Assembly (NCBI GenBank): GCA_034509495.1
Contig: CM067519.1
Location: 23,375,598 to 23,439,597, forward strand
Direction of reading: 5' to 3'
From: Acestrorhynchus altus
Taxonomy: Eukaryota; Chordata; Actinopteri; Characiformes; Acestrorhynchidae
Length of the DNA stretch: 64,000 nucleotides
Shown: piece after piece, positions 11,035-25,500 of the stretch
Layout of the letters: every line of letters begins with the position of its first letter
Numbering within the stretch: the stretch's first letter is position 1
Notes under the pieces: model-generated
The model's input: only the letters and a program-made list of their open reading frames with translations
Databases searched by the model: none
What the model was told of the DNA's origin: nothing
Made by a program: the position numbers and the translations under genes

Positions 11035-12251
11035 CTGTAAAAAAAAAAAAAAAAGAAAGAAATCATATATTTAGATTTAAATCAGTTATGAGTTAAGTGA
11101 TTATGGTGACCTACATAGAATTCTCCATTCAACTTTCAATGAATTATAACCAGAAGTCCTAAGAAAAGTAGAAAATGGTGTTTCTGTCCACAGCTCAAGT
11201 GAACGTGTTTATTGGGAGCATCGCCTTTAGTTAGACCTCATAATGGTCTAACTATAAACAGGCTTAATGAGCCTGGACTGGGCCCTTTGGGTTTGTATGC
11301 TTTTCCGCAGAGCAAACCCACTGTTCCGGAAGCATGGCCATATTGAGTCAGCCACTACGTTTTGGCAGAAGATCTAGGGCTTCCCTTCTAAGTGCAACCA
11401 GCTTTCACCATGAAACATCTACCATGTTTTCCGTTTCAGCTACGATAACATCACATAAAGTATAAGCTGCGCTGGCGCGTGTTTAGCTGCACCTATAATA
11501 ATCTCGTTCCAGCATATAATTCGCAGAGTTATATGTAGACAGCTGGTGGCCGCAATCTCCAGAACTAGAAACCTTAAGTTCTATTTTGGAGAAGGTCTCA
11601 GTTTCTCACGAAGAACACTATTCTAGTGAGACATGAACTAAAATGTGTGCAGTGGAAGAGCAATGGGAAGCGTATCGTGAAAACACTGAAGGGTGGAAAG
11701 GATGTTGTGGAGGCAGCCGTCAAATGTAATTAAGCTGAGTGTCAGTGAGCTGTTACTATTATTCTTTTGCATGACTTTAATTTGGTGGTTTTGTTGCTGG
11801 AATAAATGAGTCAACTGACAAATTAGTGAAGGATTTATGGACCACAACCACAACTTCCTCTCAGTCTGTCACATTATTCTCCTACTGCTTTGTGGCCTAC
11901 AACACAATACTGTGCTTTAAATCATTTTGATATTTCTATTGTTTGAACATTTGGGAAAAATACAGTAGCTGCTTCTTCTATTATTAGAATCTTCGCAGGC
12001 CAATGAGGTCCATTCAACCAGTAATGCTTACAGATCTACAGTAGTAACAGCTCAGCACCTACTGAAGTATCTTAAATGACCCTTGTTTGAAGTGCACCAT
12101 AGAAAGGTCTCCTTGAAGACATAACAGGAGAGCATGCATGCTCTTAAGGCTTAGTTCATGGATATAATCAACTCCTTTCAGTCACATCTTGTCTGTATTT
12201 GTACATTAAGCAACACAGTGTGGAAGAATGGTTGAAAAGTCATTGCTTACC

Positions 12252-12379
12252 TGTGCTTTATCCTGTCAGAATCCAACCCTTCTTGTAGCCTGTGAGGACA
12301 GTGGATTTGATCAGTACTCTCCAAGTTCGTCGGATGAGTTCTCGCTATGTTTGATCCTAAATGCTGGTTGGCTTTTAAA
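12252..12379 (-). promoter_or_regulatory. spp1: spp1 promoter TATA-like box and non-coding exon 1
   Basis: On the - strand, TTTAAAAG (12379-12372) is placed like a TATA element about 30 bases before a likely start near 12345. The following non-coding exon ends at 12251 in a strong CACAG|GTAAGC donor, which can join the acceptor at 11034 sixteen bases before the start codon. SCPP genes usually have such a non-coding first exon. The transcription start is inferred from the TATA spacing. Confidence 0.55.
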
Positions 12380-14790
12380 CCCTGTTGCCCGTGGAGCCTG
12401 ACCAATGGCAATGCAGCACGTGATGTCATGACTTTTACCACTCTTGTCCCACCTTTCTACTCCCACTCTTCCTGTGGCTTCTGTGGCCAGTCCATGCAAA
12501 CATCCAGCACCAGGCATGACAAGCCAGAAAAAAAGAAACACGTCCTGGGATTGTTTTTAGGCAGAAAGGATCATTTTTATACAGTTCGTAAAATACCACA
12601 TTTGGGAGCAACAATACTATCTCTTGTGCATGTTCACATATAGAGTGCCATGACCTTATTTGACCCATGACCTTATTTAACTTATACATAAGAGCATTTC
12701 CAGCCCACATCCATGCAGTTCTCCACATTGTTCTGCCTTTCTCTTCTTCTTCAACTTCTTCTGCAGAATGTTAAGTGGCTACATAATTTGTTAATTGTAT
12801 AGGCTGCTTGTTAAGTGTTCAGTATTTGATACCTTAGACTTAACATGGCTTAACCACAGACAGAGACAATGCCAAAGAAAATTGCAATGGATCAATGAAA
12901 TGAGAGACTGTACTCAGCTCTTACTCAAACTGTGTAGCTCTTCTAGACTAATCGTGAATCATGGCATTGAGCAAGAACGAAACGGAAGCATCAACATAGT
13001 GTAACACATCCTCAACTTCATCAGATCGGGAATGGGAAAGAATCACCCTAATGTACTGAAATTCTGTTTATAATTTCCAGAATAAGAAGACAAACCTTAA
13101 GCTTGTAACTCTATCGGTATGTTAGAGGTGTGTTCTTATTATATTCTGCACTCTTTTTCTCCAAACATTGCTTTATGGACAAAACGTTCTATTATAACTC
13201 TATGAGTCCACAGAAGTTCTTATCAAAATGCATTAGTCTAGTTTAGATTCTCAAGCTTTTTTGAATTTCTTCCATTCACAATCTGTCTGACTGTGGATAG
13301 ATGGAGTCTAAACCCTTCAGAGGTGGATTTGGAACCTCTAGTCTTTCTAGCATCAACAACTCCCCAGAAATCTCCTTTATTCATGCCATGATAAATGTCC
13401 ACAAAAATGTAAAGATCAGAAAGTTGATAAAACATCCACCCACTCACCCACTCACACCTGATTGTCTCCCATTGATTGAAAACCACTGACTTTAATTTCA
13501 ATTTTATACTTCATTATATTATTTTTGGATGTTTGGTTGTTTTGTTTGGTTCTCCTAATGTACTTTTTTGAAAATCTGATCAACTGTAGGTCATATTAAT
13601 GCAGAAATAGAGAAAATTCCAAGGGGTCAGAAATTTTCAAGTACCACTGTAAAACTAACGTACCATCATATCACTCTTTAAAACCCAGGTGCTACAAGGG
13701 GTGATGCCATAGAAGAACCCATTATTATATTTTTGTAATATAATATTGCTATTATAAAAAATCTTACCTGTAAAAAATGTTATGGTATACCTCACAGAAC
13801 CTTTTCATGCTTCCATGTGTGGCCTGGAATTATGTAATATTTAATACATGATGACATATATTACTGGAGACTGGAGCCAGACAGTGGGGCATTCCAGAGA
13901 GACATCAAAATGATTTGCAATTAAATTGAAAGCTCTTTAAATCAAACCCAGCAAGAGTTAAAGCATTTACAATTTGCATCCCTGTCTTGAGCTGCACCTT
14001 TAGGCTACTATAAAGGTGTTACAGCATGTGCAGTCTTCTACCCTCACATATAGCCTAACATACTTAACCCAGTGAGAACCCAGTAGCTCCTATACTGCAC
14101 ACTATAGAGTCTATGCATGGTGTGAATGGAAGAAGGCTGGAGAAATGGAAAAAGCATCATAAAGGGGGAAAAAACATCATCAGACACTCTAACTTTAGGT
14201 TGCTGGAAAGAATGAGATTCGGATGCGTCAAGACATGTTACACCTGATTCCTGTTGAAGAGAGAAGGAGCGGAGAGAAGTGTTTTTGAGATGTTTTTCTT
14301 CACTTGGGTTCATGTCGCAGTCGAGAAGTCTATAGTTTGTGTCTGGAATTTTAAAATGTTAAAATAAGTGTCTCGCTGTCACGACCAGGCTGCCAAACCG
14401 CCCCGTGGTTCACAGACGGATTAACACAACAACACAGAGACACCACCACACCACCACAAGATTACAGAAACTTTCCCATTCTGCTCTGCAATAATCACAC
14501 CAGCTGGCTCGAGCCTGGCAGCACGTAACCTGCTGTCCACACGTTCATCGGAGCCAGATGCACTTCTGTCTCAGGGTTAATGCATGGCTCATTCTGAGTC
14601 ACCTTTCTGTGATAATCTGTTTTGTGTGCTTTTTAGGGCAGACAGCAGTGGTCAAACTAATGAGGGCTTCATGTAAAAAAAATATAAATAAAGGGAAGTA
14701 TCTTGCTTTTTTATTCACATTTGTTACTGAAAGTTGATGAAATTACGTTGGCTGGTGTATGATTTTCATATAGCACTTTAGGAAGACATG
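12380..14790. other. Intergenic stretch, nothing recognised
   Basis: This is upstream of spp1 on its strand. I see only short open frames with no domain, signal peptide or splice structure. Cis-regulatory sequence for spp1 could be here but cannot be told from sequence alone. Confidence 0.4.
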
Positions 14791-14794
14791 TATG

Positions 14795-14985
14795 ACCCTC
14801 AAGTGGCTTAGCAGTCTAATGTGCTTCCTATGATCAGAAGATCAAGGGTTTGAATCCCATCAGCAGCTGGAGTCTAAGAGAGAAATTTAGAGATTGTATC
14901 GAAGTTGGGACCTCACTCTCCTAGTCATAGGCGGAGTCCTAATGGAGTTGGGGAATTGGCACTTCCAAATTGGGGGGAAAGTTGG
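14795..14985 (+). mobile_element. tRNA-derived SINE
   Basis: An A-box-like region (agtggcttagcagtctaatg) and a B box (aagggtttgaatcccatc) are spaced as in a tRNA. They are followed by a body 'gttgggacctcactctccta' and 'ggcacttccaaattgggg' shared with the remnant in the spp1 intron. The non-folding body and the copies elsewhere show that this is a SINE and not a tRNA gene. Confidence 0.65.
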
Positions 14986-14989
14986 GACA

Positions 14990-17900
14990 AAATTCGCACA
15001 TCTAATCAGCCAATAATCTGCTTGCAACCCAGTGATTGTTCACATCAATCAGAATGTAGAAAACATATGACCTCAGTTATTTGAGTGTGGCATGATTGTT
15101 GGTGCCAGGTAGGCAGGTTTGCATATTCCTAGATCTCTACAGCTTATAAGAATAGAATTAACAAAAAAAATATCCAATTCCAGAAAAGCTACACTAATTC
15201 AGATCAACTCTGTACAATTGTACTGAGCATCTTAGAATGTACAACACATCCAACCTTAAGGCAGATTGCCTGACTTCTGAAGCTGAGGCTGCAGTGGACA
15301 GAGACTGATGAATCTTTATTCCCTGGTAGGGACAACAGCACAAATCCACAGATGCAACCTGCAGGAACTGAATGGCGCACTACCTGTAGTGACACATTCA
15401 TTACATTTGGACTGGCCATGCCACTGCTAAAGACTGCTTTTGTGTTGCTTTTTGTGCAGAGTCTACACCATAGCTTGCATGAGTGACCTATGCCATTGTG
15501 AGTGTTTATACTTGTGCATTGGTGTGTCTACTTTTCTCTGCAATTACACCCTAAAACACTAGTCTGGGGTTTCTATGCCACTGTGTTGAGTTCCTTTGCA
15601 TAATACAAACCACAGAGATTGAAACTAAGTGGACTATATGGGAGTTGGAGCTAACAGCAGTTACATTTCTAAAAAAAATATTGCAACAAAAGAGAAAGAA
15701 GTTGGAGGAGATGGTCTATGTGGCAATTGAACTGACTGAGATTGAAGGAGGGTGAATCTTGTGCTTGTTTGACCACTGAGACATGGATGAGGAAATGTAT
15801 GTACATTTGGTGAATTGTTTTATCATCTACAACCAGTTATTATCTGTTTGTCCAGCTGAATTTAAAAGTGGCAGTAAAGGAGGAAATACACTACCAAGTA
15901 GACCAATCACTGTTGTTGCAGTCTGCTTCGCCACTATACATTACATTTCTGGGGAAGTGCACATCAGACTATGGTGTAGGGTATGTGTCTATGCACTGGT
16001 ATGTGTAGGTTATGGCAGGGTTTCTCACCTGTTTATAACTAGAAACCATAATGGCCTCACAAGCACATTACTAGAAGCATTACTAACATCAGATGATACG
16101 TCTGTGCGCTTCATATCTAATGTAGTTCTGGTTTTTGAGGAACAATGTCTCCATTCTTTCTTCATTTAAGAAGCTTCTACATCTTTGGTTCACTTATTGT
16201 CTGCATCAGATGTCCACAGCTATGTTGTCTCTCTTTCAATTTTTACTTATACTAAATAAATTAAAGTACTTTTATGATTTAAAGCACCATCACTGTCTCA
16301 CTGTGCCTCCCCTGAAGAGTGCAGCATGGCCCACTGGTGTTCCCCAGCCCACAGGTTGAGAAACCATGGGTTATGGCATAAGTTCATTCAGAAGCATGAA
16401 GACCCTGCTTATCCCCTGCTAGGTCTGCCATTGATCTGCTGCAATTATTAGACTCAACTGAAGCTCATTCCTGGACTCATTAGGACTCATTTTAAAGTTC
16501 AGCATTCCTGAGAAGCGGTTGCACAGGTGAAGCTGCAATTAGATGCATGCAGAGCACCCCACTCCAAGGGTCGGGTGGTATTTTCAATTCCTGGCCCTGG
16601 TCATTGTCTATGAGGAATTTGGGATTTTCATTTGTGTAAGCCAGATGGCACACAAATATTTGACTGTGATGCAGTAAAAATGTCCATCATCCAGATGGTG
16701 TTTTGGTCTTGGTCCAGTTCTTCAAGAGATCTTAACAGTTTTGAGTCTCAATTTAATTTACTCATTGATTCATCATCGCATCGTTCTAATCTTGTGCTTC
16801 AGGTGTTGTGGTGTCTATCAAATAATAATCTGCAATCAAATAAATCCTAAATCTGTGCAGTTAGTTTTCTGATGACATCATGCAGCTTCCTATAAACTGA
16901 ATAATCTCCGCAGACCAAGCTCAGCTGTAACCCTGCGATGACATTTCACCCAGCATGCCTGTGTCATCAGTGGACCGCAGGGGCCTTGTTTGGTGGTCCT
17001 TCTTCTCCGCAGTGTCTGCATTTCTAGTATAGAGGTGCACTTTACGAAGCCAGTGGAGCATGTTGAGGAACGTCTTTCTTGTGTTCCCATGCTGTGGTCT
17101 GGCCTTTGGGGAAAATGGAGAAAAAAGACACATGGCTTCAATTGTGCTCTGGTCCACAGCATCGGTTTATGAAGCTGATGTCACCCTTTACAAGACTGAA
17201 ACCCGTGGTACTACAACTCGTGTGCCATTAACTCCGACTCAAGCCATCAATCTCTGTGGTCAATTTGTTTGGAAATATTCTGTAGGAACACTGTGCATAC
17301 ATGGTTAATGCTTAGCCAGACATGCCTTTTAAAGGATCACTGAATTCCACCATTAGCTTCTGAACCATTAAACAGTATTTTGGAGTATTAATAGATGGAA
17401 GGAATGATCAGATGTGGTCTAGATATGGTCATTTTATGCAAGGGAAACTTGTTGGGGCCTACAGATTAAGTGTTGTGTCACATTAAACAATGGAATAACT
17501 CCGTATGGGATTGTGAATGTGGGAAAGGCTGGAATCCATAGTTCATCAAGAAGCTTCATTTTCTCTCATATAGCTCTTGAAGGTATGTGTGTGGATGTGT
17601 GTCTGCATGTGTAAACAGTGAAAGTGATGCAGGTATCATATATTAACCACAAAGAATGTTCATGACCAAGCTGGCACTTTTATGTGTGGGCTTAAGTAGT
17701 AGGTTCTTTACCCAAAGGCTAGACAGCACAATGCACTGTAGAGCTTCTTCCCAGTTCAGACAATTCACACCTATAAACTGTCAGATCTTGGATATCGATT
17801 TCAGGCCAGTAATGAATTGGTTACTGAAAGCAATGAATGCCATCAAATTCACTAACAAATCTATTTTGAAATTGCATACACACTGTGTAATATGTTGTTA

Positions 17901-19525
17901 AATTTATCTTGGTTTCTGGTAGCTCAATGAGAGTTTTTCTGCCAATAATCAAGGTCATAAACAGCAGCATCGTTACTGGAAAACAAGAAAGTGATCTAAT
18001 TGGAACCAGTGGTGGTTCTGAATTTGACATGGGATGGTCTTTTGGTGGCCCGCTGGGTCCAAAGTTTATCAATTCAAAAAATATGTGTAAAGGTGTCTAC
18101 CCAGTAGACAACACAAGGATTCATCTATACGTGCAGCCTGTTCATCCAAATTGGGTGTACATTTCTGGAACAAATGTGGCACCGAATAATCACATAACAT
18201 TAGACAGTTATGCTGGTAAAATAAAGCATTTAATTTGGCACAATGTTACGACTTTTGGTTAGTGGCTGTGCAGTACTACCCTGAGGAACCAGAATAACAA
18301 AGTGAACCAAACAGAACCAGGGAAAAAAACATTTACCTTAGGTCCTCGTCTTGGATTTTAATCCATTGTCCGTCCATCCTTGTTTCTATTGGTTGACATG
18401 CCTCCGCATTAGAATCTGTTGGGGTAAAATTTGCTGGAGCATCTGCAGGTAAGTTTCTAGTCCAACATGGGGAACAAAACAATGGATTGACAATGGATGG
18501 ATGGATAACTGTTCAGAAACGGTGTCTTCAGAGACACTCGAGAACATTACATCAACACAAATCTTACAATGGAAGCGATGCGTGAGATACATTACAGTTT
18601 GGTCTGCTGTCACATCTAACTTAAACTAGACTGGATGTAATCCACACTATTCTGAAATTTTAGTTTATTTACTGAGTTATGACTTTTATGATGTCATTAC
18701 AATTTCCATAACAAGTTTCTTTTGGCTTGCAGATCCCACTTTGAGAACCGTGTTTTAATTGTTGCACTAAAATTAACTGCTTGGAATTTGTCACCCAGTA
18801 AAATATATATTAGATTATGAGAAAGATAAAATGCTGAACATTTATTCAGATATAACTGAATGCCTTCCTGCCTCAACGATTGACAGAGTGTCTTGTTTTA
18901 ACTCACTCACATTAAGGTGAACCAAAAAGTTAGATATTGAGCCATTGTGTTAAATACTGTATTTTAATGGAGTGATAATAGAACAATACAAAAAAATGAG
19001 AATGTCTTATGATCTCCATTCATATCAGGATTCCTGCAAAAAAAAAACCTGGCTAGTGATGCTCCAGAACAGGGAGGACATGGAATTTACTTTTCCTTCA
19101 GTCTACTGGTGTCGGAGTCAACCTGTGCCTTACACTCTGTCAGGAGCTTGGTAGAAGCTTTCTTGGGCAGTTACCCAAAACAAAGTGTATTCCAAATGTG
19201 CCCCAGGGTGGTCAATCAATTTTAGGTGTAGCCAGTGCCATACTAGCCACTCCTCTGTCTATGACACTTATCTCAACCCAGTGAGATGTATGAGGCCTTT
19301 AAAAATGCCCTGAAGTTTTGTTTCAGAGACAATTTTCTATTTCATCTCTACCTCTTAAGGAAAAGTATAGCTAGGAGATGCATAACTCTACATTAACACT
19401 TAATTAACATTATTTTTAATGAAGCCTATATCATTCTGGTTAAGCCTGTTTCCCTGAGAGAATGCATTACACTGAACAAAACTACAAAGAGATACGAGTA
19501 AAATGAACATTAGGCATTCACTACA
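14990..19525. other. Intergenic stretch, nothing recognised
   Basis: There are several open frames of 60-130 codons, the longest at 15783-16169 and 17909-18262, but none with a signal peptide, domain or splice context that I recognise. Composition is AT-rich throughout. Confidence 0.4.
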
Positions 19526-19526
19526 G

Positions 19527-19571
<45 letters not shown>
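19526..19571. repeat. (AAT)n microsatellite
   Basis: About fifteen uninterrupted TAA/AAT triplets. Confidence 0.95.
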
Positions 19572-19572
<1 letters not shown>

Positions 19573-19574
<2 letters not shown>

Positions 19575-19890
19575 GTCCAAAAGTATCCAGACACTCATTC
19601 TAAGGGGTACCCCCTCCCCATACCCCTTTCAAATGATAGAAAATGCTTGGGCTAAGCCCCAGGTCTCCACAATGTCCACACCCCTGACCATCATCAATGT
19701 CAATATTACATGAGTATAAAGCCCTCAAGCCTGGGCGTTGGAGCAGTGCACCTCCATTCTCTGGAGTGCTGTAGCTTTCACTCCACCACATTTGTACTGA
19801 GTTGGAGTGACATTTGTGATCCAGAACAAATCATCTTTCATCAGTAGCTGACCTCACTAATGCAGTCATGGCTGAAATCAATCAAATACC
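19573..19890 (+). mobile_element. Non-autonomous DNA-transposon-like repeat, copy 1
   Basis: It begins 'atgtccaaaagtatccagac' and holds 'gggcgttggagcagtgcacc', 'attctctggagtgctg' and 'atccagaacaaatcatc'. These words recur in the copies at about 29790-30030, 30600-31060, 39540-39900, 54900-55065 and 56190-56560. No coding capacity is evident. Confidence 0.6.
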
Positions 19891-22690
19891 ATTTGTGGAA
19901 GATGGAAAAATCTCCCTAAAAATACCACTGATTTTAGGAGAAGCTTGAATGAGGGGGTGTCCCGAAGCTTCCTTACGTTCAATGCATTAAACACATAGAT
20001 GTAACACACGGAAATAGACCCTCTTGTTTTGTAAGTACAACTTGAGCAAGAGGTTTGTTTGTATAAATGTGTTTAGCACAAATAAAGCCAATTTTATGGC
20101 TTATTTGTGACTTTATATACTTGGTGTTCCCTCTTCAATTGTAGTGTGGACAAAACAGCCCCGAGCTTTTATTGTCTACATCCAACAGCAACACAACAGC
20201 AATAAGAATAATAAAATTAATCTTGTGGAAACCTCTTAAAACAAACGGCACTTATTTGGCTTTCAAGAAAACAATTTTGCTCTATTTGGCGTCAAAAACG
20301 AGTCCAGACTTTTGAACAACAATTCATGAAGATTAACAAGAGACACGTTTTAAATGAGTCCTGTTTGTTCGGAAAATGAATCCGTTTAAAGGATATTAAT
20401 GCATTGTAGTGAGACACAAAATTGTGTCTGGTTATGAGAATAGCCACAAATATTTATGACTTCTCCAAAATGGCAAACAACCACCACTGCACCTTGTTGA
20501 TCGTGGGTCCACAAGAAAGAACAGTGCTGGCTTGGACTTTCTGAAAAGTAGCCTGTTAAATACATACTGTCCTGCGTGTACAGTATTTAATTTGGCCATA
20601 TTGTTCTTTGAAAGCCTCAGTTGTTGCAGTAGCAGGAAGCGGCCTACCAATTCCAGCATTTCCTGACTGGGGTTTAAAACATGTTGTGGTTTCATGGACA
20701 AACTCAAAGCTACCGGGTGCTAAACACTGTGGCAACATGTGACCAACTACTGTAGCATAAGTGCACTATATAACCACACATCGTTTACAGAAAGTCCAAC
20801 ATGTACGGTAAATTGATGGTTTCTCTGCTCCAGAGACATTCCCTGGGTCATTGTTATTTCTTATCCTTACACAGGTTGAGTGTATGTGTGTACACACCCT
20901 GCTATAATGCAGTCTGCTGTATTTTTGGTTTCCACCCCCACTTTCCTCCATGACTGGAGCACCATGCTTCCTGTCTCATAGACCTGTGCTCATTCTTCAT
21001 GAGTCACTGCACAGAAGAAACTTCTTGCTCCTCACCCAGGCTTCAGGGGTTAAGTCTGTGGAAGGTGTTTAGTATACAGTTTATATGGTTTGTGGACTGT
21101 ATTTCAGAGTTCCTGTAGTCTGGTCTTGTCTCGTCTCAAGCCTTTGTGTTTTGTTCCTCATCAAGGCAGGGACGGAGTCTGATCTCGTTCACAGTTAGGG
21201 CCCTGGTCTTATTCATACTGGTTGTACTACAACTTACTAAGCCTAAAGAAGATTGATGATTGTTATCCTTGATCAAGTCTTGAAAGTCTTGAAGTGGGCA
21301 TTTCAGACCACACAGTGATTGGCAGTGGTTTAGTCTTGGCAATGCAACAGTCCCCTGGTTGCCAGCAAAGGACTTTGAATCTGTGTTAGATATTGGATTA
21401 CGGAGTTGAAGTGGTGTTGGCAGTTACCATGGTAGAAAGAGAGTGAAGAGCTGGGTTTCCATTCCAAATATTTCACAAATGTTATGCACAATTACAAATT
21501 TTCAGAAAAAAACAGTGAAATAAATCATTGTTCCATTTGTTACAGGTATGTGAAGACTCTTTAGATAAGTTGGAGAGGTATCACAACACGCAAAATGGAG
21601 AGATGCTTTACTTTTAGCAGAATTATCATTACAGCTATTTCTGATTTTTTTATGGCTGTGTTGTTTGCAGTTCAGAAAGACCAGACAGGATGAGCAGTGG
21701 CCCACCTAATAAATGTTGCTGAAATTTCCATGCCACCCCCTGATGTCCAGCATGCAGCACACATGCTTTCGGTTCTGCATTTCATCATTTTTAAAGCGAC
21801 TGTCCATCAGTGGAACTGGGTACAATCCTGGCCACTGAGAGGGTGTTGAGTGCTGATCAACCTTCAACAACCTTTGTCCATGGTGAACCGATTAATTTGC
21901 CAGTTCCTTTGAGGGCTAAATATTCTGATGGGTTATATTAGAAATTCTGATAACATTGGCCAGTATAATTTTGCATATTTAAAATGAAATAAGCAATATT
22001 TTAAGAGTTAATCCCTTAAAACCCGAGGCTTATGCCAGATATTTAGACATATATGTCTATATTTTTCCTGAAGGTCAAAATTTCCATTTTTAATACAGTA
22101 AGTGCATGATCAAGTAGGGTCACCTGGTAACCACTCAGCAACTTTGGTCCCACATACACCTCAATTATTACTAATGCTTGATCAAGGTTCAAGTCCATCT
22201 TCAGAATATTAGATATGCTTTTAAATATACATGAAGACATTTATGAAAAAGGAAAACAATTCAGCCTTTTACAGAATTTTCTTTCATTAGGCTATTATAA
22301 CAATTTCTATTTTTATTGACTATGAGAACCTGGAGGTCTTCATTATTTATTAGGATCTGTTCAGAGCACATACTGAAAGTGAGCTCCAAACATTGTATCT
22401 GTTAATGTGGTTTTGCATTGCTCACTACCTCATTGCCTACTCACCCATGACCTCTAGTGAAAGCCAACAGACCATACATTTCCCATCTGAGAATAAGATA
22501 GTAATGCTTCTCAAATGCATTTTAGTGTTCAGTACATGATTAAAGGTGGTGAGTAACTATGAATGATAAATGTAGTAGTTAAATAGTACTTTTTATAAGT
22601 CACACATTCGGTGATGGAACTCGATTTGATTTGAGTCAGAGAGTTTCAGTAGGTGGGCTTATTTAGAACAGACAACATCTATTATGCATA
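19891..22690. other. Intergenic stretch, nothing recognised
   Basis: There are no supported exons. Short - strand open frames near 20432-20951 and 21136-21705 lack recognisable features. Confidence 0.4.
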
Positions 22691-22714
22691 AGCCTGAGAT
22701 AAGTATTCTGACAC

Positions 22715-22960
22715 AAATCTGCACACTTAAAAATGGTTATAAATATAACCATGAACACTCAAAGAACTGTTTGCATGAATAAAGGGTTCTTTGCTTCGTA
22801 AAATGGTTGACGGAGAAAGTGCTGTAGATGGTTCTAAATAGCACCTTTTTGAAAAAGGCTCTATGGCACCAAAAGAGTTTTACTATTGTTATGATGTCTA
22901 TATAGAATGTAGAACCATTTTCTTTACTGAAGAACCAGAACCCTTGAAAAAAATGCCATT
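22715..22960. repeat. 'Gaaccattt' dispersed repeat family
   Basis: Alternating words such as aaagggttctttgcttcg, gatggttctaaatagcacc and agaaccattttctttac characterise a short, internally repetitive family. Further copies are at 30475-30620, 37555-37680, 44140-44310 and, weakly, 10160-10260. Confidence 0.5.
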
Positions 22961-23879
22961 TATTACATTTATTTATGCTGTTACATTTATTTTCATAGAA
23001 GCATGAGAAAGAAACACCATATAGCAAATACAATTAGTGATTAATAAAGAAATTAGATACATTTAGACAATTAAGTGCTTATGGGGTCATTTAACAGTCA
23101 TTTTAATAATTCAGCATTATTGAAATTACATATGCAGCAACCAAGTACAATCATCTGAACCCCACATAATAATCTGTACCCTCAAAGAATAGCACCACTG
23201 TGACAAGATCCTTCAGGAACCATTGGAGCAATTAATTCCAAAATGCTCAAATTCAGACCTGCAACAAATGCTACCGTAACTGACCTGCTGGCACTGTATG
23301 TGTGACTTTCAGTAATTGAACTCTGACTCTCAGTGGGACTTTATTATAGTTGGTTCTCATTGGAGCGTAATGAGAAGACCTGTTTAAGATCTGTTCTCAG
23401 AGGAACTGAATCTGTTTACTTCTTCTGTCACCTCTGAGCTCAGTATTTTTCTGTAGTGATCTGTGAAATGCAGGGTAATAGGCTAAACTAGGCCAGAGAC
23501 CAAGTCTTATTCAAGCCAACATTAAGTCAACACCATCATTAAAAACAAACTCATTAGTTTGACCACAAAATTGACTTTCTATGGACCACTTAAAAAAGTA
23601 ATTAGATGTGGCATTGATTAACATCATCCAAATGAGGAAAGGTTTTACACATATGTAAGAAAGTCCTGAAGCTGATTTTTCTAAAATACGGGCTGGGAAC
23701 CTTAATGAGCATGCTCAGAGGTCCCCGCTCTCTGCACTGGTATATGGCAAATTATATACTGTACACATATTATAACAAAGTACAAGACATATCCTATCTA
23801 TCTGTCGTGGTCTCATAATGAAACATCAGCAAGTAATGCAGCTAAAAATCAAAAACAAAATTAATTTAAATGAAATCTC

Positions 23880-24115
23880 AGTTTAAATGCCAAAGGGAGC
23901 TTCCAGTGCATGTTTACTGCTCTGTCTATGTGTACATGCTCAACCTGCATACAGACTCTGACTGACCAACAAGAGGGGCCGGGTCTAATGACATCATTTA
24001 CCCAGATATTGTTATAGAAGAAAATGAAGAGGAAGGGGCTGGTTGTTCTTTTTTATGCTCACATAGTGTTCAAATTTCAAAACAAAAGTCCTCAGAATGG
24101 ATAATATGGATACAA
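23880..24115 (+). repeat. Dispersed repeat family A, copy 1
   Basis: It contains 'gtgcatgtttactgctctgt', 'gtgtacatgctcaacctgca', 'ctaatgacatcattt' and 'aggggctggttgttctttt' in order. The same words in the same order occur at 46440-46690 (+), and in reverse at 41235-41420 (-). Confidence 0.75.
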
Positions 24116-25329
24116 ACATTTTTTATATATTATTTGGACCACTGTGAAATGAAAAAGATATTATTATAAATGTCCTTGTCAATCTAACCTTAGTCCTAAT
24201 CTAAGTCCTAATGACATTCAATATTCAACTTGGTTTGCTTTATTACTTTATAGACTGCATTTATATTGTACCTCTTCATTCTATTCTTCAGACTGAGGGG
24301 TTTTATATATTGAGGTTCTGAAAGTGAGTAAATGAGCAGAAAGTCAAAATATAAAACACTACAAGTTTCATTAAATTAAATGTTTACAACCCTCAGAACA
24401 ATTGTTTCGAAAGACCCCCATTTGTGGGAAGGTTAGTGGCCTGAATGTTGGAGAAAGTAAGCCATTGGTATTTTGAGAGGCATGGAAACAATATATGTTG
24501 TATACTGATGAAATTTGAGTCTTGGCCCTCCTCTTTAAATAGAGGTATAGAGCTTCATGACTGATATTTGCACACAAATATGTATAAAACCCAATATGCA
24601 ATTCCAATCAGAAAAGAATGGGATGACCAAAGAAAGGAAAAGCACTTCTCAGCCTTGGGGTTTAATGGGTGTGATATGGAGGGGCTCCACAATATCACTT
24701 TAACAAGCTTTCTGTTAAAAGATGCCATAAAATTCTCTCTGACATTTTTCTCTTGAACAAAGACTGTAAATTGAGGCTCTGAGTTTAAGGGTGGTATTAA
24801 AACAATTCTGGTTTTGACTTGTGGACAAAAACATTTTCTCTCATTATGTAATGCTGTTTTTGCTCTGTGTCTCTTCTGGTCAAGTTGTGGAGCTCTCAGA
24901 ACCTCTCAGCCATGCTGTTCTTCTTCAGGAACGAGGTTATGTAAGTTCTTTATGGTCACCTAAAGAGCACCACTTTGGTCAAAACATATGGAGTTATGTA
25001 ATACCAACACAGTCACATAATTGTATGTTTGAAGGAATTCCCACAAGCTTACTCATATAGGAAGCAAAATGTCCCCTCTCAAGTTCATGACAGTTGCGGT
25101 TACTGGAGATCATAGTTGGGTTGCTACTATCAATTGTAATAGTAAGCTACTGATGTTTTTTATGATTAGTTGAGAAATGAAATTTTAGTAAGACTTTCCT
25201 GTTATTGGCCAAATGAAGTGGGTAGGCACTGGCAAATATGGCAGGTAAATTATGTTAGCAAACTTAAAGACATTTCTAAACGTCTATAATGTATTATGAT
25301 ACTATGCTTTTATAAGTTGACATTGAATA

Positions 25330-25500
25330 TATTACAAGACATTTACATTTATATTCAAGGCATTTGTCAGACACACTTTTTCCAGAGTGACTTACAAAAG
25401 TGCTTTGCTGTTCACTCAGAAAATATCATTGAGGCTAGAATCCAGAGATCCAGAGATACCTCAAGCTTAGATGCTGGCAAATACAAATGGAGGCCGGAGT
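25330..25500 (-). mobile_element. L2-type LINE 3' fragment
   Basis: 'aaggcatttgtcagacacac' and 'ccagagtgacttacaaaagt' are the reverse complement of the L2 tail seen at 1995-2050. The adjoining 'gcaaagcac' block (gctttgctgttcactcag) also matches. Confidence 0.75.

Noticed and set aside
14795..14880. tRNA-like A and B boxes (also near 10435, 32152 and 50620)
   Set aside because: They do not fold as complete tRNAs and continue into shared SINE bodies.
17909..18262. 117-codon + strand open frame
   Set aside because: It has a balanced composition but no ATG at its head, no domain, no signal peptide and no splice context. I leave it as an unassigned open stretch.
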